Source of the DNA: Kribbella pittospori
GTDB lineage: Bacteria; Actinomycetota; Actinomycetes; Propionibacteriales; Kribbellaceae
Assembly: GCF_004331465.1 (NCBI RefSeq)
Contig: NZ_SJKB01000002.1
Coordinates: 434,001-498,000 of the forward strand
Length of the DNA: 64,000 bases
Reading direction: 5' to 3'
Shown here: positions 50,574-58,973 of the stretch, in pieces
Layout of the letters: each line of letters starts with the position of its first letter
How positions within the stretch are numbered: the stretch's first letter is position 1
Notes under the pieces: generated by a model
What the model was told of the DNA's origin: nothing
Database searches by the model: none
Seen by the model: the letters and a program-made list of their open reading frames with translations, nothing else
Translations under genes and position numbers: made by a program

Positions 50574-51131
50574 ATGGCATCCTCCCCAGCAGCCGCGCGC
50601 GGCGCCGAAGTGCGCCAACGGCTGCTGGCCGCCGCGGCGGAGCTGATCCCGGAGCGCGGCTGGTCGGCGGTGAGCACGCGCATCCTGGCCGAGCGGGCCG
50701 GTGTGACGCCGAGCGTCGTGCACTACCACTTCCCATCGGTGCAGGCGGTGCTGACCGAGGCCGCGATCACCGCGATGCGCCAGGTGCTGGCCGCGACCGA
50801 CGAGCTCTTCACCGCGGCCACCACTCCGGCGGACGCGGTCGACGCGATGCTCGCCTCGGTCGAGCAGTACGACGGCACCGACCCGATGTCCCTGCTCTTC
50901 ACCGAGGCCTACCTCGCCGCGACCCGCGACGAGCACCTCCACGACCAGCTGGCAACCCTCGTCATTGACTTCCGCACCCGGGTGACCGACTGGCTGGCGA
51001 TCCATCAGGTCCCCGAGCCGGCCGCGACTGCCGCCGTACTCGCCGCGGCGATCGACGGCCTGCTGCTGCACCGCGGCCTCGGCCCGGGGGACGACCGTAC
51101 GGCGACTGTTCTCAGAAGGTTGGTGAGTTGA
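50574..51131 (+). CDS. TetR-family transcriptional regulator
   Basis: A 185-residue repressor. Residues ~8-55 form the TetR N-terminal HTH ('STRILAERAGVTPSVVHYHF' after 'LLAAAAELIPERGWSAV'). The C-terminal ~120 residues form the ligand-binding helical bundle ('LFTEAYLAATRDEHLHDQLA'). The ATG at 50574 follows AAGGAGGTCGGG. It lies 3 bp before the FAD monooxygenase, so it controls that gene in one operon, presumably released by its substrate. Confidence 0.87.
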   Translation: MASSPAAARGAEVRQRLLAAAAELIPERGWSAVSTRILAERAGVTPSVVHYHFPSVQAVLTEAAITAMRQVLAATDELFTAATTPADAVDAMLASVEQYDGTDPMSLLFTEAYLAATRDEHLHDQLATLVIDFRTRVTDWLAIHQVPEPAATAAVLAAAIDGLLLHRGLGPGDDRTATVLRRLVS

Positions 51132-51134
51132 CCT

Positions 51135-52307
51135 ATGCACGTGATCATCTGCGGTGCCGGCATCGCCGGTCTGGCCCTGGCCCATCGCCTGGCCGCGCTC
51201 GGCCAGGACGTGACCGTACTCGAACGCACGCCAGGCCCCCGCGCCCAGGGCTACATGATCGACTTCTTCGGCCCGGGGTACGACGCGATGCGGGCGATGG
51301 GACTGCTGCCCGCGCTGGAAGAGGTCGCCTACCACGTCAGCGAGGCCGTCCTGGTCGACGAGCACGGGCGTCGGCGCGGCGGGATCAGCCTCGGCCAGTT
51401 CGCCGAGGGCACTCTCCTCAGCGTGATGCGCCCCGATCTCGAACGAGTACTACACGAGCACCTGCCGACCGCGGTCGACCTCAGGTACGACGCGACCCTG
51501 ACGAGCATCACGCCAACGCCTGACGGAGTGCAGGTCGGGCTGGCCGACGGTACGGCGCTCGACGCGGACGTCCTGATAGGTGCCGACGGCATCCATTCCA
51601 CCGTGCGCCGACTCGTCTTCGGACCGGAGTCGTCGTACCTGCGGCATCTCGGCTTCCACACTGCGGCATACACGTTCGATGCGCCGCGCATCCACGACGA
51701 GGTGGACGGGCGGTTCTGCCTGACCGACTCGATCGGCAGTCAGTTCGGTTTCTACTCGTTGCGGGACGGACGGGTCGCGTCGTTCGCCGTACACCGGACG
51801 GCGGATCCGTCGCTGCCGAAGGACCCCCGCGCCGCGATCAGGACGGCGTACGCCGGGCTCGGGTGGGTTGTGCCGGAGGCGCTGGCGTTGTGTCCGGACG
51901 TGGACCAGATCTATTACGACCAGGTCGCGCAGATCGTGATGCCGGGTTGGAGCAAGGGGCGGGTGGCGCTGGTCGGCGACTCGGCGTACGCGGTCTCATT
52001 ACTCGCAGGGCAAGGTGCGTCGTTGGGGATCGCGGGTGCGTTTGTCCTTGCGGAGAAGCTGATCGGCGCTGCGACGATCGAGGCCGGGCTGGCGGAGTAC
52101 GAACGGATCTGGCGGCCGCTGGTCGAGGAGAAGCAGAAGGTCGGCCGGTCCGCGGCTCGCTGGTTCCTGCCGGAGTCCAAGACGCAGCTGGTGATGCGAC
52201 GGTTGCTGTTGCGAGTACTGCGGCTCCCGGTGATCAGCAAGCTGGCTCCGGCTGCGTTGGCAGGCAAGCCGACCACGCTGATTCAGGACCTGCAGCCGAC
52301 GGGCTGA
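51135..52307 (+). CDS. FAD-dependent monooxygenase (PHBH-type)
   Basis: A 390-residue group A flavin monooxygenase. The FAD-binding Rossmann motif is 'VIICGAGIAGLALAHRLAAL' with 'VTVLERTPGPR'. The second FAD motif is 'GRVALVGDSAYAVSLLAGQG' (G-D-A/S-x-x). The middle DG motif is 'DVLIGADGIHSTVRRLVFG'. Substrate hydroxylation using NAD(P)H and O2 is expected; relatives act on aromatic compounds and tetracycline-like molecules. It is coupled to the TetR gene. Its TGA abuts the convergent sortase stop with no gap. Confidence 0.88.
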   Translation: MHVIICGAGIAGLALAHRLAALGQDVTVLERTPGPRAQGYMIDFFGPGYDAMRAMGLLPALEEVAYHVSEAVLVDEHGRRRGGISLGQFAEGTLLSVMRPDLERVLHEHLPTAVDLRYDATLTSITPTPDGVQVGLADGTALDADVLIGADGIHSTVRRLVFGPESSYLRHLGFHTAAYTFDAPRIHDEVDGRFCLTDSIGSQFGFYSLRDGRVASFAVHRTADPSLPKDPRAAIRTAYAGLGWVVPEALALCPDVDQIYYDQVAQIVMPGWSKGRVALVGDSAYAVSLLAGQGASLGIAGAFVLAEKLIGAATIEAGLAEYERIWRPLVEEKQKVGRSAARWFLPESKTQLVMRRLLLRVLRLPVISKLAPAALAGKPTTLIQDLQPTG

Positions 52308-52994
52308 TCAGGCCTCGCGGGTGGCGACGAGAGTGCCGATCTTGTTGATCCGGTGTTCGGGGTTGCCGAGCTCGTCGGACCAGAAGTTGCCGGCGGCGTG
52401 GTCCTCCGGGGTGGCGCAGGTGGAGATCGTGATCATCGCCTGCGTCGGCTTGACACCCGGGCGTCCCGGTACGGCGGCGTTCTGCTGAGCCTTCTCGGCC
52501 GGCTTCCGGAACGAGATCGTCATCGTCCGGTTCACCATGTAGTCGTACACGGTCCCGCCCACGGTGATCAGGATGTGGTCGCCGTTCACCATCTCCGGCA
52601 CCTGCCCCAACGGCCGCCCGTGGCTGGTCCGGTGGCCGGTGATGATGAAGTTCCCGATCTGTCCCGGTCCCACTCCACCCGCCGGGCCGCGCGGACTCGC
52701 CGCCACGCCCCGGTCCTGGATCCGCGTCCCGGCCCGATCGTCCGCCGTCCCCGGGTAGGCCACCACCCGCAACCCGCGGACGCCGATCGCCGGAATCGCC
52801 ATACTCACCGGCCCGGAGACCGTAGGCCTAGGAGTTGTAGACGGCTTCGGAGACGGCGAAGGGGTAGGCACGACAGATCGTGTGGTCGTGGGTGTCGACG
52901 TGGGCGCAGGCGTGGGTGACGGCGCACCGGTCGGCGCCACATCACTGCACCCGACCAGCCCCGCGATCATCACCACACCAACCGCCAGCCTCAC
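52308..52994 (-). CDS. Class F sortase with lipoprotein-type N-terminus
   Basis: About 228 residues from a GTG at 52994; the exact start is uncertain. The N-terminus 'VRLAVGVVMIAGLVGCSDVA' ends in a lipobox L13-V-G-C16. A long Pro/Thr/Ser linker (residues ~20-60) follows, then a sortase barrel. The catalytic residues are H121 in 'FIITGHRTSHG', C193 in 'ITISTCATPEDH' and R215 in 'NPEHRINKIG'. Class F (E/F) sortases of actinobacteria join proteins or pili to the wall. No LPxTG-type substrate gene is seen nearby. Confidence 0.8.
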   Translation of the reverse strand: MRLAVGVVMIAGLVGCSDVAPTGAPSPTPAPTSTPTTTRSVVPTPSPSPKPSTTPRPTVSGPVSMAIPAIGVRGLRVVAYPGTADDRAGTRIQDRGVAASPRGPAGGVGPGQIGNFIITGHRTSHGRPLGQVPEMVNGDHILITVGGTVYDYMVNRTMTISFRKPAEKAQQNAAVPGRPGVKPTQAMITISTCATPEDHAAGNFWSDELGNPEHRINKIGTLVATREA

Positions 52995-53035
52995 CCTCCG
53001 ACGGTAAGCGACCGCACCGAAAACCGCCCGAAAGT

Positions 53036-53563
53036 TCAGTCCAGCAACGTGAGCGTTGCAGCCCCGAGACGGAGAGTGCCGTCGCTCAGCGGAGTGGTGC
53101 GGACGCCGCCGTGCCCTCGCAGAGCCTTCATGGCGCCAGGCGCCAAGACAACGTCCATCCACGCGCACGGACGGGCCGGCCGATAAGCCTGGAACTCCAC
53201 CGCGCCGGACCCGGAGTCGAGGCTGAACCGGCGACCCGCACCGCCAGGCCGCGACGCGAGAGTGTCGATCGGGAATCCGCGCAGAACGATGTTGCGACGC
53301 ATGAGATGCGGGTCTGGCGGCTCCGGAAGCGCGAGCGTGCGGGCCAGCTCGTCCAGCGAAGCCGCGTCCACGAAGGTGACCGCCGCGTTCCGGTGCACCT
53401 TCTGCCCGAAGTACCGGTCCCCCACGATGCCAAGCCCCGCACGCACCTCGACCTCGGACCGGCTCACCGGCTCGGGATCCGGCCGCGGACCGTCGTGCGG
53501 CCTGCCCTCGAACGCATGCTCCCGCGAGACCACGAGTGCGACGATCTCGACCGGGATGCTCAC
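53036..53563 (-). CDS. MOSC-domain protein
   Basis: A 175-residue protein of the MOSC (molybdenum cofactor sulfurase C-terminal) fold. The signature cysteine lies in 'AYRPARPCAWMDVVLAPG'. 'LGIVGDRYFGQKVHRNAAVT' and 'LMRRNIVLRGFPID' are conserved MOSC stretches. Members bind molybdenum cofactor or transfer sulfur; stand-alone ones are YiiM/MOSC-like with reductase roles on N-hydroxylated bases. Start ATG at 53563. It lies 19 bp after the APH(3')-like gene on the same strand. Confidence 0.82.
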   Translation of the reverse strand: MSIPVEIVALVVSREHAFEGRPHDGPRPDPEPVSRSEVEVRAGLGIVGDRYFGQKVHRNAAVTFVDAASLDELARTLALPEPPDPHLMRRNIVLRGFPIDTLASRPGGAGRRFSLDSGSGAVEFQAYRPARPCAWMDVVLAPGAMKALRGHGGVRTTPLSDGTLRLGAATLTLLD

Positions 53564-53582
53564 CCGGTCAACAGTACGGCGG

Positions 53583-54359
53583 TCAGCCCCAGGTCAGCGG
53601 ATCGAGCAGCCGGTAGAACTCCAGCCGGCGCTGGTCGGGATCCGGCAGGCCGTACGACGCCAGGAACGGCGCAGGATCGACCGACCACTCGTCGTGAATC
53701 TGGATGGTCGTCAGCGCCAGATCAATGTACCGGTCGGAAATCCCGAGGCGGCCGACGTCGATCAGCCCGGTGACCTCCAGCGTCGACGGATCGAAGATCA
53801 CGTTCGGCAGGCACAGGTCGCCGTGGCAGACGGCCAACTCCTGCACCGATTCGGCATAGGGGCGCTCGGCAACAACTCGTGCGAGCAACTCGGCCGGATC
53901 GAGCTTGCGCCACTCATCGGTGAGGAACGCCGGATTCACCGCACCCCGCCGTACGACGTCCTCAGCGAGCGCCACCACCGACGCGAGCGGGCGGTCGAAC
54001 GGGCAGTCGGTCAGCGAATGCAGCTCCCGCACCACCCTCCCGAGGCTGTCCATCGCGCGCGCCCGGTCCTCAACAGCCAACGAGTCCCCCGGTACGCCGG
54101 GCACTGCTGTCGTCATCAGGCACGCGCCATCCGCCGACTCGACCCAGTCCACGACGGTCGCGCTGGGAATCGCCGTCCCCGCGAGCCACTCGGCCCGGTC
54201 CCGTTCATCCCGCAGCTCCGGCACACCGTCCGGCCCACAGCACTTGGCGAAGACGTCAGCCCGCCGGTACAGCGACGTGTCGGACTCCCCGCCCTTCACC
54301 TGTTCCCAGCCCTTCAACCAGGAACCACCTTCGACGAATCGCGGACGATGAGCTGCCAC
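53583..54359 (-). CDS. Aminoglycoside 3'-phosphotransferase (APH(3'))-like kinase
   Basis: Up to 258 residues from the ATG at 54359. A TTG at 54317, which overlaps the LacI stop (TTGA), would give 244 and is also likely. The catalytic loop is 'VCHGDLCLPNVIFDP' with D181 and N186. The metal-binding segment is 'GLIDVGRLGISDRYIDLALT' with D201. The C-terminal 'RRLEFYRLLDPLTWG' matches APH(3') enzymes. Such kinases phosphorylate kanamycin-type drugs at the 3'-hydroxyl. Chromosomal copies in soil actinobacteria may confer resistance or act on other sugars. Confidence 0.8.
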   Translation of the reverse strand: MAAHRPRFVEGGSWLKGWEQVKGGESDTSLYRRADVFAKCCGPDGVPELRDERDRAEWLAGTAIPSATVVDWVESADGACLMTTAVPGVPGDSLAVEDRARAMDSLGRVVRELHSLTDCPFDRPLASVVALAEDVVRRGAVNPAFLTDEWRKLDPAELLARVVAERPYAESVQELAVCHGDLCLPNVIFDPSTLEVTGLIDVGRLGISDRYIDLALTTIQIHDEWSVDPAPFLASYGLPDPDQRRLEFYRLLDPLTWG

Positions 54360-55324
54360 GGGAAGTCGAAGACCTCGCCGGGCGCGCCCTCACGGTCAGT
54401 CAGCCGCCCGACGATGATCCGTGCCAATGCCTCGTTGAACCCGACCGGCCCGACGGTCGACAGCGACGGATCCAGGTGCTCGCCCTCCGGCGTGTTGCCG
54501 ACACCGACCACGGCCAGATCCCGCGGTACGTCGATCCGGAGCCGGTGCGCCGCGCGGACGACGGCGATCGCCGCGAAGTCCGTCGTGCAGTAGATCGCCG
54601 TCGGCCGATCCGGCTTGCTCAGCAGGGCCATCGCGGCGCGGTAGGCACCCTCCGGGTGACGTTCGAAGATCTCGATGTCGTCCTCGAGGATCGGTTTGCC
54701 GGCCGCCCGCAGCGTGTTCAGGTACGCGTCAAAGCGGGCGAAGCCCGAGGTCCGCGAGGTGAGCGCTCCGACCCGGTCGTGGTGTTCCAGCAGGTGCTCG
54801 ACAGCCAGGTGGCAGCGCGGCTCGGCGCCGGACCGGATCACGTCGAACCCGCGCGGCTCGAGCGTCTCGCTGAACGCCACGATCTGCACACCCTGCGCCG
54901 CGAACGCCTCCAGTTCGGCGATCTGCTCCGGGTCCGCGCTGACGCTGTCGATGAAGATCACGTCCGGCGTCCGGTTCGACAGCACGGTCCGCCAGTCGCC
55001 GTCGGCCACGATCAGCGCCGTCTTCCCGTACGGCGCGACCGCCGTACTCACCGTGGCCGCGACCGCCTGCGACCACGGGTCGGCGAGCACGCTCAGTGAG
55101 AGCAGGACCAGGTCCGACTTGCCGGTGCGGATCGCGCGGGCAGCGTCGTTGCGCCGGTAGCCGAGCCGGGTCGCGGCCTCCCGGACCCGGTCGGCGGTCG
55201 AGTCCTTGATGGTGTGGCTGCGGTGCCGCCCGGACAGCACGTAGGACACGGTCGCGACCGAGACACCCGCTTCCTTCGCGACCATCCGCAGCGTCGGCCG
55301 GTCCTGCGTGCGCCCCATCGCCAT
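54314..55324 (-). CDS. LacI-family transcriptional regulator
   Basis: A 336-residue repressor (or 334 from the second Met). Residues ~8-65 are the LacI HTH and hinge ('RMVAKEAGVSVATVSYVLSG'). The remainder is a periplasmic-binding-like effector domain ('IFIDSVSADPEQIAELEAFA', 'AIYCTTDFAAIAVVRAAHRL'). It lies immediately downstream of the two permease genes, on the same strand. Together with the LacI-type site near 58850, this makes it the likely local repressor of the sugar ABC operon. Confidence 0.9.
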   Translation of the reverse strand: MAMGRTQDRPTLRMVAKEAGVSVATVSYVLSGRHRSHTIKDSTADRVREAATRLGYRRNDAARAIRTGKSDLVLLSLSVLADPWSQAVAATVSTAVAPYGKTALIVADGDWRTVLSNRTPDVIFIDSVSADPEQIAELEAFAAQGVQIVAFSETLEPRGFDVIRSGAEPRCHLAVEHLLEHHDRVGALTSRTSGFARFDAYLNTLRAAGKPILEDDIEIFERHPEGAYRAAMALLSKPDRPTAIYCTTDFAAIAVVRAAHRLRIDVPRDLAVVGVGNTPEGEHLDPSLSTVGPVGFNEALARIIVGRLTDREGAPGEVFDFPWQLIVRDSSKVVPG

Positions 55325-55345
55325 GCGGTCGATTCTCGCAGACCG

Positions 55346-56221
55346 TCAGCCTTTGACGGCTCCGGTGATGACGCCCTTGGTGAAGTGTCGCTGCAGGAAC
55401 GGGTACAGCAGCACGATCGGCACCAGTGCGACCACCACCACGGCCATCTGCAGCGACTGCGGCTGCGGCAGCGGTTCCACCCCGAGTTGGTCCGCCGACA
55501 GCGACTTGCCCTGCAGTACGTACGTCCGCAGGATCACCTGGACCGGCCACTTCGAGGTGTCGTTGAGGTACAACAGCGCGTTGAAGAAGGCGTTCCAGAA
55601 GCCGACCGCGTAGAACAGCCCGACCACCGCGATCACCGCCTTCGACAACGGCATCACGATCCGGCGCAGGATGGTGAAGTCGCTCGCGCCGTCGATCCGC
55701 GCGCTCTCCAGCAGTTCGCCCGGCACATTCATGAAGAAGGTCCGCAGGACAACGAAGTTGAACGCACCCAGCGCGCCGGGAAGGATCAGCGACCACAGGC
55801 TGTCCAGCAGCCCGAGCTGCTTCACCACCAGGAACATCGGGATGATTCCCGGCGCGAACAGCAACGTGAACAGCACCATCAGCAGCACCGGCCGCCCGAA
55901 CAGCACCGGCCGGGACGTCGCGTAGGCCAAGGCGATCGTGACGGCGACGGCAATCGCCGTACCGACGACCGTGACGAACACGCTGACCAGGATCGCCCGT
56001 CCCATCAACCCGCCGCTGAACAAGGTCTGGTACGCCTTGATCGTCGGATGCGACGGCCACAGTACATAGCCGCCGGCGTCGATGATGTCCTGGTCGCTGG
56101 CCAGCGACGTCGAGATCACCACCAGGATCGGGATCACGATCACCAGCGCGAAGCCACCCAGGACGAGGGCCTTGATCGCCTGGTAGCCCGGCGACGGATT
56201 CTCTTTCCACACAGGTCTCAT
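55346..56221 (-). CDS. Carbohydrate ABC transporter permease (LplC/YtcP type)
   Basis: A 291-residue permease with six membrane helices. The EAA loop that contacts the ATPase is 'ESARIDGASDFTILRRIVMP'. 'GILVSVFVTVVGTAIAVAVT'-like hydrophobic stretches and the C-terminal 'PFLQRHFTKGVITGAVKG' are typical of the MalG half of CUT1 importers. It overlaps the other permease gene by 4 bp. The ATPase is not encoded here; such operons commonly rely on a shared MsiK-type ATPase. Confidence 0.88.
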   Translation of the reverse strand: MRPVWKENPSPGYQAIKALVLGGFALVIVIPILVVISTSLASDQDIIDAGGYVLWPSHPTIKAYQTLFSGGLMGRAILVSVFVTVVGTAIAVAVTIALAYATSRPVLFGRPVLLMVLFTLLFAPGIIPMFLVVKQLGLLDSLWSLILPGALGAFNFVVLRTFFMNVPGELLESARIDGASDFTILRRIVMPLSKAVIAVVGLFYAVGFWNAFFNALLYLNDTSKWPVQVILRTYVLQGKSLSADQLGVEPLPQPQSLQMAVVVVALVPIVLLYPFLQRHFTKGVITGAVKG

Positions 56222-57174
56222 GAGCGCCTCTGGAAGATCCCCGGCTCACCGAGCCGATGAGCGAGCGAGTTCGCACCCCACAAAAGCAACGCACCGACCA
56301 CGCCCTTGGCCAGGCCGGCAGCGGCTCCACTGCTCCAGTCGCCGCCGACGACACCCGCGTAGTACGTGAAGGTGTCCAGTACTTCGGCCGCACCCGGACC
56401 GACCGAATCGCGCTGCAGGATGAACTGCTCGAAGCCGACGCTCAGGATGTCGCCGATCCGCAGGATCAGCAGCAGCACGATGACGGTTCGCAGCGAGGGC
56501 AGGGTGATGTGCCAGAGTCGGCGCCAGCGACCGGCCCCGTCGGCCGCGGCCGCCTCGTACAGCGAGACGTCCACGGTGGTCAGCGCGGCCAGAAAGATGA
56601 TCATCGCCCAGCCGGCGTCCTTCCAGATCAGCTGTGCGACCACCAGCAGCGGGAAGGTGTCCGGGTTGGTCATGAACGGGATCGGATCCAGCCCGGCCTG
56701 GCGGAGCAGGTTGTTCAGGAACCCGGCCCCACCCAGGGACTGCTGGAACAGCGTCACGACCAGCACCCAGGACAAGAAGTGCGGCAGGTAGGCGATGGTC
56801 TGGAACCAGCGCCGGACCCGGTTGCTGACCAGCGAGTCCACGATCAGCGCCAGCCCGATCGGCACCGGGAAGAACAGCAGCAACTGCACCGCGGCCAGCA
56901 CGAGCGTGTTGCGCAGCGCGTCCCAGAAGTCCGGGTTGTCGTAGAGATTGACGAAGTTCTGCAGGCCGTTCCACTCGCTGTGCATGATGCCGAGGTACGG
57001 CTGGAAGTCCTGGAACGCGACCACGTTGCCGAGCACCGGCAGGTAGAAGAACACCAGCAGGAACACGACCCCGGGGATCATCAGCAGCACCATCTGCCAG
57101 TCCCGCCGCCACTTCACCGCGAACGGCAGACCGCTCTTGACCCGCGTCGTCGAAGAGGCTCGCTTCAGCATCAC
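56218..57174 (-). CDS. Carbohydrate ABC transporter permease (LplB/YteP type)
   Basis: A 318-residue permease with six membrane helices. 'VLLMIPGVVFLLVFFYLPVL' is the first. The EAA loop is 'YEAAAADGAGRWRRLWHITL'. The opening 'WRRDWQMVLLMIPGV' and the 'HFLSWVLVVTLFQQSLGGAG' segment mark the LplB/YteP group that imports plant-wall or host oligosaccharides (rhamnogalacturonan-type). It starts at a GTG (57174) or the ATG directly after it, abutting the solute-binding-protein stop, and overlaps the second permease. Confidence 0.88.
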   Translation of the reverse strand: MMLKRASSTTRVKSGLPFAVKWRRDWQMVLLMIPGVVFLLVFFYLPVLGNVVAFQDFQPYLGIMHSEWNGLQNFVNLYDNPDFWDALRNTLVLAAVQLLLFFPVPIGLALIVDSLVSNRVRRWFQTIAYLPHFLSWVLVVTLFQQSLGGAGFLNNLLRQAGLDPIPFMTNPDTFPLLVVAQLIWKDAGWAMIIFLAALTTVDVSLYEAAAADGAGRWRRLWHITLPSLRTVIVLLLILRIGDILSVGFEQFILQRDSVGPGAAEVLDTFTYYAGVVGGDWSSGAAAGLAKGVVGALLLWGANSLAHRLGEPGIFQRRS

Positions 57175-58809
57175 TCAGGACCCGGTGACCGGCACGCTCG
57201 ACGGGAGGACGGCGGCGAACTCGTCGCGCATCTTGTCGCCGCCGCCGTTCTTCCAGCGCTTGAGGGCCTCGTCGTACGCGTCCAGCTTCTGCCGGCCGGT
57301 GACGATGTCGACGATCGTGTCCCGGAACGCCGCGGTGAGTTTCGGGCCGACCTTGCTGCTGGTGTCGGAGTACGTGCCGGCGGTCGGGTTGCGCATCGCG
57401 TGCTCGAGCAGCTTCTGCTCGGTCGCGTAGATCTTCTTGGTGTCCTCGGGGAACGCCGGGTTGAAGATCACGCTCTCCGGCGCGGTCATGATCTGCAGCG
57501 CACTGACCAGACCCGGCCCCTGCTGCGTTCCGGCCTTCGTCAGCACGGGATTCTTCTGCCCGTCCAGCTGGTACTGCTGTCCCTCGACACCGAAGTTCTT
57601 CTGCAGGTACTCCTTGGTGCCGAACGGCGCGGACAGGTAGTCCATCAGCGCGAGAAGCTCGCGGATCCGGCCCTCGTCGGTCTTCTTGAACGGCGTGAAT
57701 CCGACGGTGCCGTAGCCCATGTCGTAGACCGGCTTCGCCTTGCCGTCGTGGCCGAACGGGATCATCGTGTCGACGAACAGCGTCGGATCCATCGCGCGGA
57801 AGTCGGAGGTCGCCCGCGGGCCGACCGTCACCTGCGCGGCGATCTGGCCGTTCACGGTCTTCGGAGTGGCGTCGGCCAGGTTCAGGTCCGGGTAGAAGAC
57901 CTTCGCGGCCCACAGCTTGGCGGCGTACTCGACCGCGGCCTTGTAGTTGTCGGTCTCGTACAAGTAGGTCAGCGAGCGGTCCTGATTCACCCGCCAGCCG
58001 TTCGGGGCGCCGAACCACTCGCCGAACATGTGCAGCATGTTGATGATCGCGGGCTCGAGCGCGTAGTTCGTGCCGTTGGTGAGCTCCTTGCACTTGGCAA
58101 AGAACTCGTCCGCCGTACTGCACTGCAGGCCGCCGACCTTCTCCCAGGTCCGCGGGTTGCCCATCATCACCTGGCCGAACGGCGTGGACGGGATCGGTGC
58201 GCCCCAGATCTTGCCGTTCACCACCGCGGTCCGCCACGACGCCGGCTTCAGCGCGGCGAGGTTCGGGTACTCGAGGACGGCGTCACCCGAGAGGTACTTC
58301 GTCAGGTCCTGGAACTTGGCCTCCAGCATCGGGCCGATGTTCGGGATGCCCTGGTTCGGCGGCAGCCACATCAGGTCCGGCAGCGAGTCACTGGCCAGCA
58401 GCGTGGCGAACTTCTCCGGGTAGCCCGGGTCGGTGCCGATGGTGAGCCGCAACTCGGCCCCGAGTGCGGAGTTCAGCGACTGCCACATCGGGTTGCTGCC
58501 CATCGGCGGCGGAGGCGTCGCGAACGTCTCGGTCAGCGCGGTCACCGCGTTCTTCAGCGGCGGCGCCTTCACACTCGCGGTCGCGTCCGCCGGGAACCGC
58601 AGGAACCCGGGCTCGAGCCCCGACTCCGCGCCGGCCAGATCCGGCCGCACCCCCTCGAACGGCTTGTACGTCGGCAGGGCCAACTCGCCCGAGGCCTTCG
58701 CACCCCCGTTCGCCGTACCACCGTCACCACAGGCCGCGAGCGTGGGACCGGCGACAGCCGCCCCGACCACGGCACCGCCCAACTGCAGGAATCGCCGACG
58801 ACTGACCAT
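57175..58809 (-). CDS. Sugar ABC transporter substrate-binding lipoprotein
   Basis: A 544-residue extracellular binding protein from the ATG at 58809. The N-terminus 'MVSRRRFLQLGGAVVGAAVA' has a twin-arginine (R-R-R-F-L) Tat signal, followed by the lipobox 'LAAC' at residue ~27. Tat export plus lipidation is common in actinobacteria. The mature part is a large type-2 binding fold ('TIGTDPGYPEKFATLLASDS', 'LPDLMWLPPNQGIPNIGPML'), longer than classical maltose-binding proteins and typical of LplA/YtcQ partners of LplB/LplC permeases. First gene of the operon. Confidence 0.88.
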   Translation of the reverse strand: MVSRRRFLQLGGAVVGAAVAGPTLAACGDGGTANGGAKASGELALPTYKPFEGVRPDLAGAESGLEPGFLRFPADATASVKAPPLKNAVTALTETFATPPPPMGSNPMWQSLNSALGAELRLTIGTDPGYPEKFATLLASDSLPDLMWLPPNQGIPNIGPMLEAKFQDLTKYLSGDAVLEYPNLAALKPASWRTAVVNGKIWGAPIPSTPFGQVMMGNPRTWEKVGGLQCSTADEFFAKCKELTNGTNYALEPAIINMLHMFGEWFGAPNGWRVNQDRSLTYLYETDNYKAAVEYAAKLWAAKVFYPDLNLADATPKTVNGQIAAQVTVGPRATSDFRAMDPTLFVDTMIPFGHDGKAKPVYDMGYGTVGFTPFKKTDEGRIRELLALMDYLSAPFGTKEYLQKNFGVEGQQYQLDGQKNPVLTKAGTQQGPGLVSALQIMTAPESVIFNPAFPEDTKKIYATEQKLLEHAMRNPTAGTYSDTSSKVGPKLTAAFRDTIVDIVTGRQKLDAYDEALKRWKNGGGDKMRDEFAAVLPSSVPVTGS

Positions 58810-58849
58810 AGCTGCTCCAAGTTCTGAACAAGTGCTCACTAACGCACAC

Positions 58850-58860
58850 TTAAACGTTAA
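58850..58860. promoter_or_regulatory. Candidate LacI-family operator
   Basis: TTAAACGTTAA is an 11-base near-palindrome with the central A-A-C-G-T-T typical of LacI/GalR sites. It is 41-51 bp upstream of the binding-protein start. A second dyad AGTGC...GCACT lies at 58831-58850. The adjacent LacI gene is the likely ligand. Confidence 0.5.
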
Positions 58861-58914
58861 CCTGGACCGTAGACCCGTCCCGCCCATCGATGCAAGGCGT
58901 GAACCACGAAAAGA

Positions 58915-58951
58915 CCGGCGACCGCGGGACTCGAGAACCCGCGGCCGCCGG
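58915..58951 (-). terminator. Intrinsic terminator after the DUF11 gene
   Basis: On the minus strand CCGGCG-x-CCGCGGG pairs across a 9-base loop (13 pairs with one internal mismatch), followed by GGTCTTTTCGTGG. It stops transcription of the secreted DUF11 gene 23 bp beyond its stop and protects the ABC operon promoter. Confidence 0.8.
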
Positions 58952-58973
58952 CCGGATGTGACCTACCAGGTGA

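Noticed and set aside
56257..58827. A plus-strand open frame of about 850 codons opposite the ABC importer
   Set aside because: It mirrors the third-position GC bias of the minus-strand permease and binding-protein genes. No motif is visible.
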